From Streptomyces sp. NBC_01237 (GTDB lineage: Bacteria; Actinomycetota; Actinomycetes; Streptomycetales; Streptomycetaceae), in contig NZ_CP108508.1 in NCBI RefSeq assembly GCF_035917275.1, positions 372,001-436,000 on the forward strand: a stretch of 64,000 bases of DNA. Direction: 5' to 3'. Positions 21,396 through 29,719 of this stretch are shown here, one piece after another. The position numbers and the translations under genes are program-made. A model generated the notes under the pieces. It saw only the letters and a list, made by a program, of their open reading frames with translations, searched no databases and had not been told where the DNA came from. How positions within the stretch are numbered: the stretch's first letter is position 1; each line of letters starts with the position of its first letter.

Positions 21396-22766
21396 TCAGT
21401 CGGTGGCGGACCCCGGGTCGTCGAGTTCGTGCAGCCCCGCCGGGTCCTCGTCGGTCAGCACCTCCCCTGCCACGGTGACGAAGCGCTGGGCGTGGCCCCG
21501 GTGGACGCACAGGAGTTGGTCGCGGGTGCCGGCCGGGTCCCGGTGCACGGCCAGCGCCGTACCGTACTTGCTGCTGTGCCCCGGAATCTCGGTGTCCGTG
21601 CTCCACCCGGCGCCGTCGAAGGAGGACCACCACAGCTGCTGGCGGGCTGGGTCGCGGTGGACGCACATCAGCCTGCCCTCGAAGACGGCGAGACCGATGT
21701 TGCTCCGCGTACGGTGCCCCGGCAGCGCGCCCTCGGCGGTCCAGGCGGTGCCGCGCAGCCGGCTCCAGTGGACGGCCCCGTCCTTGGGGTTGCCGTGCAG
21801 CAGGTGGAGGGCGCCGTCGTACACGGCGAGCGCCGGGGACCTCGTGGTGGCGCAGCCGGGGACGGGTTCGGGGGTTGTCCAGTCGCGGCCGTCCCGGCTG
21901 GTGGTGACCATGATCCGCTGGGCGGAGTCGGCGTAGGCGAGGTGGAGGGCGTCATGGAAGACCGCCAGCGCCGGGCCGTAGACGCTCTCGGCGTGCGGGA
22001 CCGGCCGGTCCGGCGTCCAGGTACCGCTGTCGTAGGAGGTCACCGCGATGCCCCAGTCGCCCGAGCCACCGCGGTGCGCGCAGTAGAGCCGGTCCCGGAA
22101 CACGGCCAGGGCCGGGCTGCCGAGGGTGTGGTGGGCCGGGAACGGCTGGTCCTCGGAGCGGCTGCCGTCCGCGCGGTGCGCGGTCCACCGCAGGCCGGGA
22201 TTGTCGCCCCGGCCCTGGTAGACGCAGTACAGGTCTTCGCGGAAGACGGCCAGGGCAGGGGTTTCGGAGGCGTAGTGGGGCGTGAACTGCGCGTCGGTTC
22301 CCCAGCCCGCGCCCGGCGTGAACACGCTGAACCACAGGCCGGTCGCGCGCGGCGGCGCGTCAAGGGCCGTGGGGGCGAGGAGGGTCGGCGTGGACCACGG
22401 CGAGAGCAGCTCGCACCCGGCGCCCCGCGCGGCCGACCGGATCTGTTCGGCGCGGCCGGTCAGCGCCACGCCCACGGCTGCGGCGACATCCGCGGGCAGG
22501 GATCCGGCGAGCACCTGTGACACGAGGTCGCGGAAGCCGTTGTGGGGCGCGGTGCTGTCGAGGCCCGCGAGGCGGTCGGCGGCCCGTTGGTCGAGGCGGA
22601 GGGCGAAGCCCCACTCCAGCATGCGTACGGAGACGGCCGTGCCCGCCGCCGCGAACTCCTTGGCCGCCCCTTCCGCGCGCTCCACGGCCTTGGCCGAGGG
22701 GGCGTCGGCGCCGGATTCCGTTGCCGTGCCGCTCTTCCGCCCGGGGGCGGCGCCTTCGATCGCCAT
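21396..22766 (-). CDS. Hypothetical repeat protein with beta-propeller-like units
   Basis: This 456-residue protein starts at an ATG with GGAAG upstream. The N-terminal third is helical and alanine-rich. From about residue 160 the chain carries six or seven repeats of about 45 residues with the pattern PALAVFxDxLYCxHRG...W (for example SPALAVFRDRLYCAHRG, SPALAVYDGALHLLHGN, NIGLAVFEGRLMCVHRD, GTALAVHRD). This looks like a sialidase/fucose-lectin type propeller. No signal peptide is evident. I cannot assign a function. It is the last leftward gene before the natural-product-like cluster and is separated from it by 180 bases. Confidence 0.75.
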   Translation of the reverse strand: MAIEGAAPGRKSGTATESGADAPSAKAVERAEGAAKEFAAAGTAVSVRMLEWGFALRLDQRAADRLAGLDSTAPHNGFRDLVSQVLAGSLPADVAAAVGVALTGRAEQIRSAARGAGCELLSPWSTPTLLAPTALDAPPRATGLWFSVFTPGAGWGTDAQFTPHYASETPALAVFREDLYCVYQGRGDNPGLRWTAHRADGSRSEDQPFPAHHTLGSPALAVFRDRLYCAHRGGSGDWGIAVTSYDSGTWTPDRPVPHAESVYGPALAVFHDALHLAYADSAQRIMVTTSRDGRDWTTPEPVPGCATTRSPALAVYDGALHLLHGNPKDGAVHWSRLRGTAWTAEGALPGHRTRSNIGLAVFEGRLMCVHRDPARQQLWWSSFDGAGWSTDTEIPGHSSKYGTALAVHRDPAGTRDQLLCVHRGHAQRFVTVAGEVLTDEDPAGLHELDDPGSATD

Positions 22767-22946
22767 GCTGTCTTCCTGTCTGCGGGGCCACGGCGGGGGT
22801 CGCCCCGATCCGCGGGCATGGATGCTTACGGTCTGTTCCTGGCCACTCGTACGCCGGATCGCGGGCCTCCCCACGATGCACCGGGCGTCCCGGTGCGGAC
22901 GGTTCGGCCGGGGTCCGGGCCTGTTCCGGTGGCCATCCGTGCCGCC

Positions 22947-23495
22947 TCAGGGAAGGGGGGCGGCAACGGTGGGCAACGGCCGTGCGTCGTGCGGCAGCGG
23001 GAGGATCAGGTCGCCCACCTGGACCGTCCCGCCGCGGATCACCTCGGCCCGCAGCCCGCCGCGGTGCAGCAGGCCGCGGATCAGGCCGGGGCGCACCAGT
23101 TGTTCGAGGCGGACGCAGGGTTCGCTGAGTCTGAGACCGCGCAGGACCACCGCGCCGATCCGGAACTCCTGGTCCACCAGCGGGTTGAGCCGGATGTCGC
23201 GGCAGACGAGGTTGCGGCGGCATTCGGCGGGGGTGAGCGTGATGCCGTGTTCGCGGGCCAGGGCGTCGAGGGCCTCGGCCTCGATGAGGGTGATGTCGCA
23301 GACCCCGGACGTCCGGCCGGTTCCCCGGCGCCGGGGCCGGGGGCCCTCGCCCGCCCAGTAGTTGCGGTCCCCCACCAGGCCGTGGCCCGCCACGGCGCGG
23401 GCCTCCGCGACGCGGAAGGTGGGCTCGCCGGGGTGCGCGGCAAGGTGCAGGGAGGTGACACGGCCGGGTCCGGGCGGCGGCGGGTCCTGCGCCAT
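22947..23495 (-). CDS. MOSC-domain protein
   Basis: 182 residues. The sequence shows GLVGDRNYWAGEG, then DITLIEAEALDALAREHGI, then CRRNLVCRDIRLNPLV, GAVVLRGLRLSEPCVRLE and HRGGLRAEVIRGG, the normal order in stand-alone MOSC proteins. The cysteine in LSEPC is the conserved one thought to bind molybdopterin or carry sulfur. These proteins handle N-hydroxylated substrates or sulfur. It is the last gene of the cluster, 6 bases after the carrier-protein gene. An N-oxygenase upstream makes a role in N-oxygenated intermediates conceivable. Confidence 0.85.
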   Translation of the reverse strand: MAQDPPPPGPGRVTSLHLAAHPGEPTFRVAEARAVAGHGLVGDRNYWAGEGPRPRRRGTGRTSGVCDITLIEAEALDALAREHGITLTPAECRRNLVCRDIRLNPLVDQEFRIGAVVLRGLRLSEPCVRLEQLVRPGLIRGLLHRGGLRAEVIRGGTVQVGDLILPLPHDARPLPTVAAPLP

Positions 23496-23501
23496 GGCGG
23501 A

Positions 23502-23735
23502 CTACCCCTTCAGGAAGTGGTGCGTGAGGGAGCGAAGCGTGCGGAACTGGTCCACGTCGATCCGGTCGAGCCGCAGTTCCCGCCCGATCAGGTCCTCCAC
23601 CAGCAGGATGAACTCCATGAAGCTGAGCGAGTCGATCAGCCGGTTCTCGATCAGGTCGAGGTCCTCCGGGATCTCCCCGACGGTGGGGTTGCGTTCGCGC
23701 AGCCAGTCCACGACCGGCTTGATCACGTCGTCCAT
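23502..23735 (-). CDS. Stand-alone acyl/aminoacyl carrier protein
   Basis: 77 residues, a four-helix carrier protein. IDSLSFMEFILLVEDLIG holds the DSL motif; Ser36 is the predicted phosphopantetheine site. The flanking helix differs from fatty-acid ACPs and suits the small carrier proteins served by amino acid:carrier-protein ligases. Such a ligase lies two genes upstream in the same operon, and the flavoprotein gene between them ends 2 bases before this start. It is probably loaded with an amino acid that is then modified while tethered. Confidence 0.92.
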   Translation of the reverse strand: MDDVIKPVVDWLRERNPTVGEIPEDLDLIENRLIDSLSFMEFILLVEDLIGRELRLDRIDVDQFRTLRSLTHHFLKG

Positions 23736-23737
23736 CG

Positions 23738-24790
23738 TTACCTCTCGTGGATCCGGTTCGGCGGGTGGGAGCCGCTCGTGCGCGCGGTGGCGCCGTTCGC
23801 GGGGCCCGGGGAGGCTGCGCGGGAACTGTGGGCGTTCTGGTACTCCCGGCCGATCCGGTCGACGGTGACGGCGGCCGGGTGCCGGGCGGTGACGCGGTCG
23901 CAGGACCGGCCGCAGTACATGGCCATCTCCTCGATGCGGCCGGTGGTTCCGTCCCCCGGAGCCGCCGCGCTGTAGCGCGGTACCGGGTAGTCCCGCCCGT
24001 CCACCCGAGTGGTGGCTATGAAGGTGGCCGGGGCGCGTCCCGCGGTGGTGGTGAGGGGATTGCGCAGGACGCGGTGCGGGCGGTGCGGCCAGCCGATGTC
24101 GAACAGGGAGGTGACGATGGTGTCGTCTGCCACGGCCTCGGCCACCCGCCGTTTGAACTCCGGGTGTGCGGTGGATTCCGCGGCCGGGACGAACAGGGTT
24201 CCGGCCATCGCCCCGTCCGCGCCCCGGGCCACGGCGTCCGCGAGGTCTCTTCCGGTGGCGATCCCGCCCGCGACGGCCAGTACCGCGTGCGGGTAGCGGG
24301 CACGGACGGCGGCCAGCAGGAGCTCCACGGGCAGCGAGCCGAGCAGATGGCCGCCGGCTTCGCTGCCCTGGAGGACCAGGACGGCCGCACCCCGTCCGAG
24401 GGCGGTGCCGGCGTCCGCGAGGGTGCCGACCTGGACCACCAGCGGGTGCCCGGCGGCCCGGACGGCCCGGGCCGCGTCGGCGTCGGGCAGCCCGAAGGAG
24501 GTGACGAAGGCGCCCGGGGGCAGTTCGGGCAGGACCGCCCGGAGCTGGTCCAGGCAGGGGGCCGGGCCGGTGACCTCGGGGATCACGTTCACCCCGAACG
24601 GGCGGCCGGTGGCAGCCGCCACCTCACGGACCAGCCGGACGGCCCGCGCGGGTGGTTCCTTGTACAGCGCGAGGGTGCCGCCCGCTCCGGCCCTGGACAC
24701 CGCGGCGCACAGCCCGGGCCCGGCGACGGCCCCCATCCCGGCCTGCAGCAGCGGCAGTCCGAGGCCGAGCCGGGCGGCCAGCCGGGTCAC
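23738..24790 (-). CDS. Nitronate monooxygenase / enoyl-reductase-like flavoprotein
   Basis: 350 residues, TIM-barrel FMN protein of the NMO (2-nitropropane dioxygenase)/FabK superfamily. Evidence: LPLLQAGMGAVAGPGLCAAVSRAG at the start, PFGVNVIP, FVTSFGLP, LVVQVGT, the flavin loop LVLQGSEAGGH, and AVAGGIATGRDLADAVARGADGAMAGTLFV. The usual QGxEAGGH histidine is kept, which supports monooxygenase-like chemistry. A C-terminal tail of about 40 residues is unusual. It overlaps the ligase gene by 4 bases. With an AurF-like N-oxygenase in the operon, oxidation or detoxification of a nitro/nitronate intermediate is attractive; an enoyl reductase acting on the carrier-bound chain is the alternative. 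Confidence 0.82.
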   Translation of the reverse strand: MTRLAARLGLGLPLLQAGMGAVAGPGLCAAVSRAGAGGTLALYKEPPARAVRLVREVAAATGRPFGVNVIPEVTGPAPCLDQLRAVLPELPPGAFVTSFGLPDADAARAVRAAGHPLVVQVGTLADAGTALGRGAAVLVLQGSEAGGHLLGSLPVELLLAAVRARYPHAVLAVAGGIATGRDLADAVARGADGAMAGTLFVPAAESTAHPEFKRRVAEAVADDTIVTSLFDIGWPHRPHRVLRNPLTTTAGRAPATFIATTRVDGRDYPVPRYSAAAPGDGTTGRIEEMAMYCGRSCDRVTARHPAAVTVDRIGREYQNAHSSRAASPGPANGATARTSGSHPPNRIHER

Positions 24791-25662
24791 GAGCGCTCCC
24801 CCGCCCGCCGTACCGCGCGGTGCGCGGCGGCCAGGTCCCCTTCGAAAAGGTCACCGAGGGCGTGCACCCACCGTTCCAGGCCGAAGGCGACGCAGCCGGT
24901 GAAGGCCGGGCGGCCCGCGTGGCGGATGGCACGGCGCTCGCCGAAGAAGTTGCGGTGGTTGTTGGTGGAGGCCACGGCGGTGCCGTCGGTGTGCAGGTAC
25001 TCGTCCTTGACCGGGGCGAGCAGCTGCATGACGGTGCGGGAGCCGTCCTTCTCGAAGAACGGGTCGGTGGCGGGCTGCCGGTCCAGGGTGAGGCCGAGGG
25101 CCGTGCCGAAGGCGGCGATCCGCTCCCGGTGCCGGTCGAGGTGGGTTCGTACGGCTTCGGCGGAGCCGACGCACACGATCTCCCGCATGGTGAACCCCCA
25201 GAGCCGGCGCAGCCCGTCGTGGTGGTCCTCGTTGCGGAAGCACTGCGCGACGGTGGTGATCAGGACGGGGGTGTCGGCGCTGGTGCCGGAGAGGTGCAGG
25301 AAGCAGCCGTAGCAGGCCGCGGAGGGCAGCAGGTGGGTGGCTTCGGCGAGGTCGGCCGCGGGCAGTGCGATGTCTCGGGTCGGGGCAGCGGCGCGGGCGG
25401 CCAGCCGGTCGCGGCGGATGCGGGTGACCGGGTTGCCCAGGTGCGGGAAGTTGCGGAAGTAGTCGAGGGACGCCAGCTCCTCGGCCCGCAGCAGCGGTGG
25501 ATAGCTCCGCTGCCGGGCTCCGGCCTCGGTGCCCCAGCGGGTGAACACCGCGTCGAGTGCGCCCTTCAGCAGGACGGCGGGCTCGTCGAGGGTGGCCAGT
25601 CCGTCCCGGACCGACCAGGTGGTCGCGCCCTCCCCCATGGACGCGGGGTCAGTGACGGGCAT
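24787..25662 (-). CDS. Amino acid:[carrier protein] ligase (class II tRNA-synthetase relative)
   Basis: 291 residues, about the length of known aa:CP ligases, which derive from an archaeal-type seryl-tRNA synthetase core and lack a tRNA-binding arm. Motif 2-like CFRNEDHHDGLRRLWGFTMREIV and motif 3-like TGCVAFGLERWVHAL are clear. Cys117, Glu161 and Cys257 fit the Cys-Glu-Cys zinc site of this family. DYFRNFPHLGNPVTR at the start is also typical. The enzyme activates a small amino acid (glycine or alanine in studied cases) with ATP and loads it onto a carrier protein; the ACP at 23502 is the obvious partner. The start may be the internal methionine at residue 9, which would remove the 14-base overlap with the AurF-like gene. 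Confidence 0.88.
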   Translation of the reverse strand: MPVTDPASMGEGATTWSVRDGLATLDEPAVLLKGALDAVFTRWGTEAGARQRSYPPLLRAEELASLDYFRNFPHLGNPVTRIRRDRLAARAAAPTRDIALPAADLAEATHLLPSAACYGCFLHLSGTSADTPVLITTVAQCFRNEDHHDGLRRLWGFTMREIVCVGSAEAVRTHLDRHRERIAAFGTALGLTLDRQPATDPFFEKDGSRTVMQLLAPVKDEYLHTDGTAVASTNNHRNFFGERRAIRHAGRPAFTGCVAFGLERWVHALGDLFEGDLAAAHRAVRRAGERS

Positions 25663-26572
25663 CGAACACCCCGATCCGGTGGAGGAAGCCGGTTGTCTTG
25701 TGCAGGACCCTGGCGTGGGCGGCCTGCCGGGCGGGGTGGCTGAGCAGCCGTCGGCGCAGCGCGAAGCCGTCCGGGAGTCCCGTGTCGCGGTAGACGGCCG
25801 GGTTGTAGAAGGACTCGACGCTGGTGGTGAGGTAGCGGCCGAGATAGCTGCGCAGTTCGTGCCGGGCCGCCTCGTCCAGGCCGCGGTCGAGGAGCCGCTC
25901 CCACAGCAGGTGCACCAGACGGCAGCCGAAGGCTATGTGGCGGGATTCGTCCTGGTGGTGCAGCCGGTTGATGTGCCGGACGGTCGGGTGCAGGCGGCGG
26001 TCGGCGGCCAGCTGGACGTTGTAGTGGTCCACGATCTGCTCGAAGACCAGGATCCGGGCGAAGACCAGGAAGTTCTCGATGTCCGGGTCGCGTGGGGCCT
26101 CGGGCAGCTTGACCGACCTGTCGGGGTAGATCTTGCCGGCGTACTTGAGGCAGAAGGTGGCGAAGAACCACATGTGGTCGTTCTCCTCACCGATGAAGTG
26201 GTGGAAGAACTCGGAGGGCAGCTCGAAGCCGGGTGTGTGGACGCGCCGGGTGACTTCGATGAGCAGTTCGCGGATGCCGTGGACGTTGAGGCTGTAGAAG
26301 TTGACGCTCTCCCACCGGCTCAGGTCCTGGAGCTGGGCGGGGCTCAGTTCGTCCATCAGCTCGGTGCCGTGGAGGGAGAGCAGTTCCGGGGACATCCAGA
26401 GTTCGTCGGTGGGGATCTCGGCCGGCCAGTCGAAGGTGGTGAAGGGGTTGTAGTAGTCGGCGGTGGCCTTGTCGGAGAGCCGGTCGAGCAGGGCCCGGAA
26501 CTCGGTGTCGTCCGCTGTCGTGGTGCTGTCCACCCGGGCGGGCGGGGTGATCGGGGGGCGCATGGGCGTCAC
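25649..26572 (-). CDS. AurF-like diiron N-oxygenase
   Basis: 307 residues, p-aminobenzoate N-oxygenase (AurF/CmlI) family. Diiron ligands are visible in two EExxH-like motifs, GEENDHMWFFATF and DESRHIAFGC, with further acids in the helices VFEQIVDHYN and RRVHTPGFELPSEFFHHF. YNPFTTFDWPAEIPTDELWMSPE is the conserved N-terminal segment of the family. These enzymes oxidise amines to hydroxylamine, nitroso or nitro groups. It lies between the phosphatase gene (4-base overlap) and the amino acid ligase, which suggests the tethered or free amino acid is its substrate. Confidence 0.88.
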   Translation of the reverse strand: MTPMRPPITPPARVDSTTTADDTEFRALLDRLSDKATADYYNPFTTFDWPAEIPTDELWMSPELLSLHGTELMDELSPAQLQDLSRWESVNFYSLNVHGIRELLIEVTRRVHTPGFELPSEFFHHFIGEENDHMWFFATFCLKYAGKIYPDRSVKLPEAPRDPDIENFLVFARILVFEQIVDHYNVQLAADRRLHPTVRHINRLHHQDESRHIAFGCRLVHLLWERLLDRGLDEAARHELRSYLGRYLTTSVESFYNPAVYRDTGLPDGFALRRRLLSHPARQAAHARVLHKTTGFLHRIGVFDARH

Positions 26573-27525
26573 TCCTTCCAGCGGATGGCCGACAGCAGCG
26601 CCCGGTGGAGTTCGTGGGTGGAGGCGGCCACGCAGGACCGCTGGTTGGCGATGCTCAGGTCGGTCAGGACGGTGTCGCCGAGCGGTTCTCCGTAGCCGTC
26701 GGTGATGACCGCCCCGGCCCGCTCGGCGAGGAATACGGCCGCCGCGATGTCGTACGGGAACAGGTGCAGGACCCGGCCGTTGCCGACGCGTTCGAACTCG
26801 GGAAGGAGCGCCGGGTCGTCGCGCAGCAGCCGGTTGCCGATGTCCACGTAGGCGTCGAGCTGGCCTGTGAGCAGCCGGGAGATGGACCAGGTGGCACTGT
26901 TGAAGACGAAGACGCCGCCGGTGTTGGCCGAGCGGTCGATGAGGTGGCCGTACGCCTCGGTCATCAGCTGGGCCGGGTGGCCGTTGAACTCCAGCGACCA
27001 GAACATCCGCGCCGGGTCGGTGGTGCGGGTCAGCGCCGGTACGGGATGGTCGTAGCCGTGCGCGGTGATGCCGGGTGTCGTCCGGTCCCCGTAGAGGTAG
27101 GCGCCCGAGCGCAGTTCCATCAGGATCGCGTGCTCGACGTCGGCGATGCGCGGGAGCCGGGACATGCGGGCCACGGCGACCGAGACGGTGGCCGACTCCA
27201 GACCGGCGACGGCGGGCCGGGTGCCGTCGATGGGGTCGACGACCAGCAGGTGGTCCGGGTCCGTGCCGTGGTATTGCAGGCCGCGGTCCTCGGAGTAGAC
27301 GGCGACGGGCAGGTCATGGTCGGCGACGTACTTCCAGGTGGCCGCCTCCGCGACGTCGTCGAGACCGAACTGGGCGTCCCCGCCCGGCGAGTGGCCCCGG
27401 ACAAGGCGGCTGCCGGTCGAGTGCTGGGCGGCCAGTACGGCCTCGCGGACGGCCCCGGCGAGGCCGGTCACGTACTGCCGCATGGCTGCGGCCCCCCGGG
27501 GGCCGCCGTGCTCGGGGCCGGTCAT
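26569..27525 (-). CDS. Inositol-monophosphatase-like phosphatase
   Basis: 318 residues, IMPase superfamily. The metal motif DPIDGT appears as LLVVDPIDGTRPAV, preceded by the acidic VYSEDRG and followed by DIAAAVFLAERAGAVITDGYG, the C-terminal metal/substrate region. The start is taken as MTGPEHG, which overlaps the aminotransferase gene by 4 bases; an internal methionine at residue 15 is possible. It dephosphorylates a sugar, cyclitol or nucleotide phosphate. In this cluster a phosphorylated amino-sugar or polyol is plausible, given the ROK kinase and dehydrogenase upstream. Confidence 0.88.
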   Translation of the reverse strand: MTGPEHGGPRGAAAMRQYVTGLAGAVREAVLAAQHSTGSRLVRGHSPGGDAQFGLDDVAEAATWKYVADHDLPVAVYSEDRGLQYHGTDPDHLLVVDPIDGTRPAVAGLESATVSVAVARMSRLPRIADVEHAILMELRSGAYLYGDRTTPGITAHGYDHPVPALTRTTDPARMFWSLEFNGHPAQLMTEAYGHLIDRSANTGGVFVFNSATWSISRLLTGQLDAYVDIGNRLLRDDPALLPEFERVGNGRVLHLFPYDIAAAVFLAERAGAVITDGYGEPLGDTVLTDLSIANQRSCVAASTHELHRALLSAIRWKE

Positions 27526-28856
27526 GCGGCAGCCTCCGCGTCGAAGAGGGCGTCGATCCGGTCGCAGAGCAGATCGGCCTCGGTACGGGTGAGGATCAGC
27601 GGCGGGCGGATCTTGATCACGTTGCCGCGGCCGTAGCGGGAGGTACGCAGGATCAGGCCGTGGTCCATGCCGCGCCGGGCCAGGGCCTGGGCCCGTTCGC
27701 TGTGCGGTCGTCCCTGGTCGTCGCCGATCTCGATCCCGATCATCAGGCCGAGGCCGCGCACGTCCACGACGGCGGGGTGGCGGGCGGCCAGCGCACGCAG
27801 CCGTTCCATGATGTGGGCGCCGACCTCCCGGACGTTCTCCAGGAAGCCGGGGCGGCCGATCACGTCGAGGGTGGTGGCCGCTGCCGCGGCTGCGAGGACG
27901 TTGCCGCCGTAGGTGAAGGAGTGGTGGTCGCTGCTGAGCCCGGACATCCGCTCGTCGGCGACGATGGCCGCGATCTGGGCGCCGGAGCCGCCGAGGCCCT
28001 TGGCGGTGGTCAGGATGTCGGGTCGGACCCCGTAGTGCTCGGCGGCGAACATCCGGCCGACCCGGCCTATGCCGGTCTGTATCTCGTCGAAGACGAGGAC
28101 GATGCCCCGTTCGTCGCACAGGGCCCGCAGCGCGGGCAGATAGCCGTCGGGGGGCACGATGTTGCCGCCGCTGCCGGAGACCGGTTCGACGACCACGCAG
28201 GCGACGCTGCCGGAACTGGCGTGGTCCAGGAAGTCGTTGATGCGCTCGACGCAGAGCATGCCGCAGCTGTCGGGGCCCGCCTGGCGGTAGAAGCAGCGCA
28301 GGCAGTAGGGGTCGGGGACCTGGAGCACGCCGGGCATCAGGTGCGGGAAAGGGGCCTTGCGGAAGGACTCGCCCGACATGGTGGTCGTCATCATGGTCTG
28401 GCCGTGGTGGCTGCGGAACAGCGTGATGACGTCGCGGCGGCCGGTGGCGAGCTGCGCCATCTTGACCGCGCCCTCGTTGGCGGTGGAGCCGCCCGACACC
28501 TTGAGGTGCACCTTGGTCAGGTTCGGCGGGGTCACCTCGACCAACCGCCGCACGAGCTCGTTGACGGGGGCTGTCTGGAAGGTCGAGGTGGTGTGCACCA
28601 GTCGTTCGGCCTGGTCCCGCATGGCCTTGACCACCTCGGGGTGCCCGTAGCCGAGGCTCAGGTTGAAGGTGCCGGAAGCGCAGTCCAGGTACTCGTTGCC
28701 GTCGGTGTCATACAGATGGACGCCCTCGCCGTGCTCCATCTCGTACGCGCTGACCGGGTAGTACAGGTGGTTCTGTGCGTAGTTCAGGGCGTCGCTGCGG
28801 ACATCGCTCCGTGCGTCACTCCGGGCACCGTTCCGGGCGCGCATGAGGTCGGCCAT
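27522..28856 (-). CDS. Class III PLP aminotransferase
   Basis: 444 residues, fold type I, class III (ornithine/GABA type). It shows YLDCASGTFNLSLGYGHPEVV, VSGGSTANEGAVKMAQ, VVEPVSGSGGNIVPPDGYL, VLVFDEIQTGIGRVG with the PLP aspartate, and the PLP lysine in ILTTAKGLGGSG. A cysteine-rich insert (PYCLRCFYRQAGPDSCGMLC, around residue 185) is unusual and may bind a metal. The substrate is unknown; a keto-sugar, keto-cyclitol or 2-oxoacid made by the dehydrogenase genes would fit. The N-terminus has an arginine/serine-rich tail of about 20 residues that could be removed by a later start. Confidence 0.9.
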   Translation of the reverse strand: MADLMRARNGARSDARSDVRSDALNYAQNHLYYPVSAYEMEHGEGVHLYDTDGNEYLDCASGTFNLSLGYGHPEVVKAMRDQAERLVHTTSTFQTAPVNELVRRLVEVTPPNLTKVHLKVSGGSTANEGAVKMAQLATGRRDVITLFRSHHGQTMMTTTMSGESFRKAPFPHLMPGVLQVPDPYCLRCFYRQAGPDSCGMLCVERINDFLDHASSGSVACVVVEPVSGSGGNIVPPDGYLPALRALCDERGIVLVFDEIQTGIGRVGRMFAAEHYGVRPDILTTAKGLGGSGAQIAAIVADERMSGLSSDHHSFTYGGNVLAAAAAATTLDVIGRPGFLENVREVGAHIMERLRALAARHPAVVDVRGLGLMIGIEIGDDQGRPHSERAQALARRGMDHGLILRTSRYGRGNVIKIRPPLILTRTEADLLCDRIDALFDAEAAA

Positions 28857-28965
28857 ATGACTCCTGTCGGCTGCCGTCCGTGGATACGGGGGACGGCGAA
28901 TATCGATGACTCCGGGCAGTGGAATAAACGATTCCCGCCGGTATGACGAGGGGCCGGGGCGGGAG

Positions 28966-29493
28966 CTATACGTTCAGGATGAAGGTGAAAGCGGCGTTCA
29001 GGCCCTCGGGTGTCTCCACCACGTCCATCAGGCACTCCGGCCGGAAGTACTTGTCGAGGTGGTTTCGGCGTTCGCCGGGGAAATACAGCATCGTGGTCAG
29101 TACGGCTCCGCCGGGCGGCTGCACCTTCACGTGCACGTGCCGCGTCCGCCCCGGGTACATGGCGGGCAGCACCGTCTCCAGCCGCCACTGCCCCTCGGCG
29201 TCCGCGAACTGGTGGCCGCGCAGCCGAAATCCGTCGCCGTCGTAGACTCCGGCCTCCCCGACCTGCCAGAAGTCGAGCAGGGTGCCGCCGATCGGTTCCC
29301 CGCCGGGAGTGCGCACGGCACCGTGCAACAGCATCGGGACACCCGCGTCCACATCACCCCGGAAGCTGGTCCTGAGGGGGGTGTCGGGCTTGTAGTACGG
29401 CCCTTCGCGCAGGGCGGGGGTGGGCGGCGTGCCGTTGCAGCGAACGGTCGGCGTGAGCGTCTCCAGGACGCTTTCCGGACTTCCGTTCTCCAT
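28966..29493 (-). CDS. Intradiol ring-cleavage dioxygenase-like protein
   Basis: 175 residues, shorter than catechol 1,2-dioxygenases (about 280) but matching the core domain. The four Fe(III) ligands can be placed: Tyr in GVYDGDGF or GPYYKP, Tyr in AMYPGRTRHVHVKV, and two histidines in the RHVHVKV strand. The dimerisation helices at the N-terminus are absent, as in small members that act on aminophenol- or quinol-type substrates. It lies 109 bases upstream of the aminotransferase in the same direction. Its presence suggests an aromatic building block, such as an aminocatechol, in the pathway. Confidence 0.82.
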   Translation of the reverse strand: MENGSPESVLETLTPTVRCNGTPPTPALREGPYYKPDTPLRTSFRGDVDAGVPMLLHGAVRTPGGEPIGGTLLDFWQVGEAGVYDGDGFRLRGHQFADAEGQWRLETVLPAMYPGRTRHVHVKVQPPGGAVLTTMLYFPGERRNHLDKYFRPECLMDVVETPEGLNAAFTFILNV

Positions 29494-29719
29494 AGCGGAA
29501 TTCTCCCTCGGTCAAAAGATCCTTCGCTTCGGCCCCGGCAGAGTAGCCGGAATCATCGATGCTGAGAAGAACACCATGTGTCGCCTCTCGGCCATTCCTT
29601 CAGCATTTATTGCCAGAACTTCCGCGATCCGTAAGGACAGCAGTTGCCTCCTGGGAATGAAGTGGCGCACGGGCCGGATGGGAACGTGGACGACCGGTGG
29701 CGGCTGTGATCGGCAGCGA

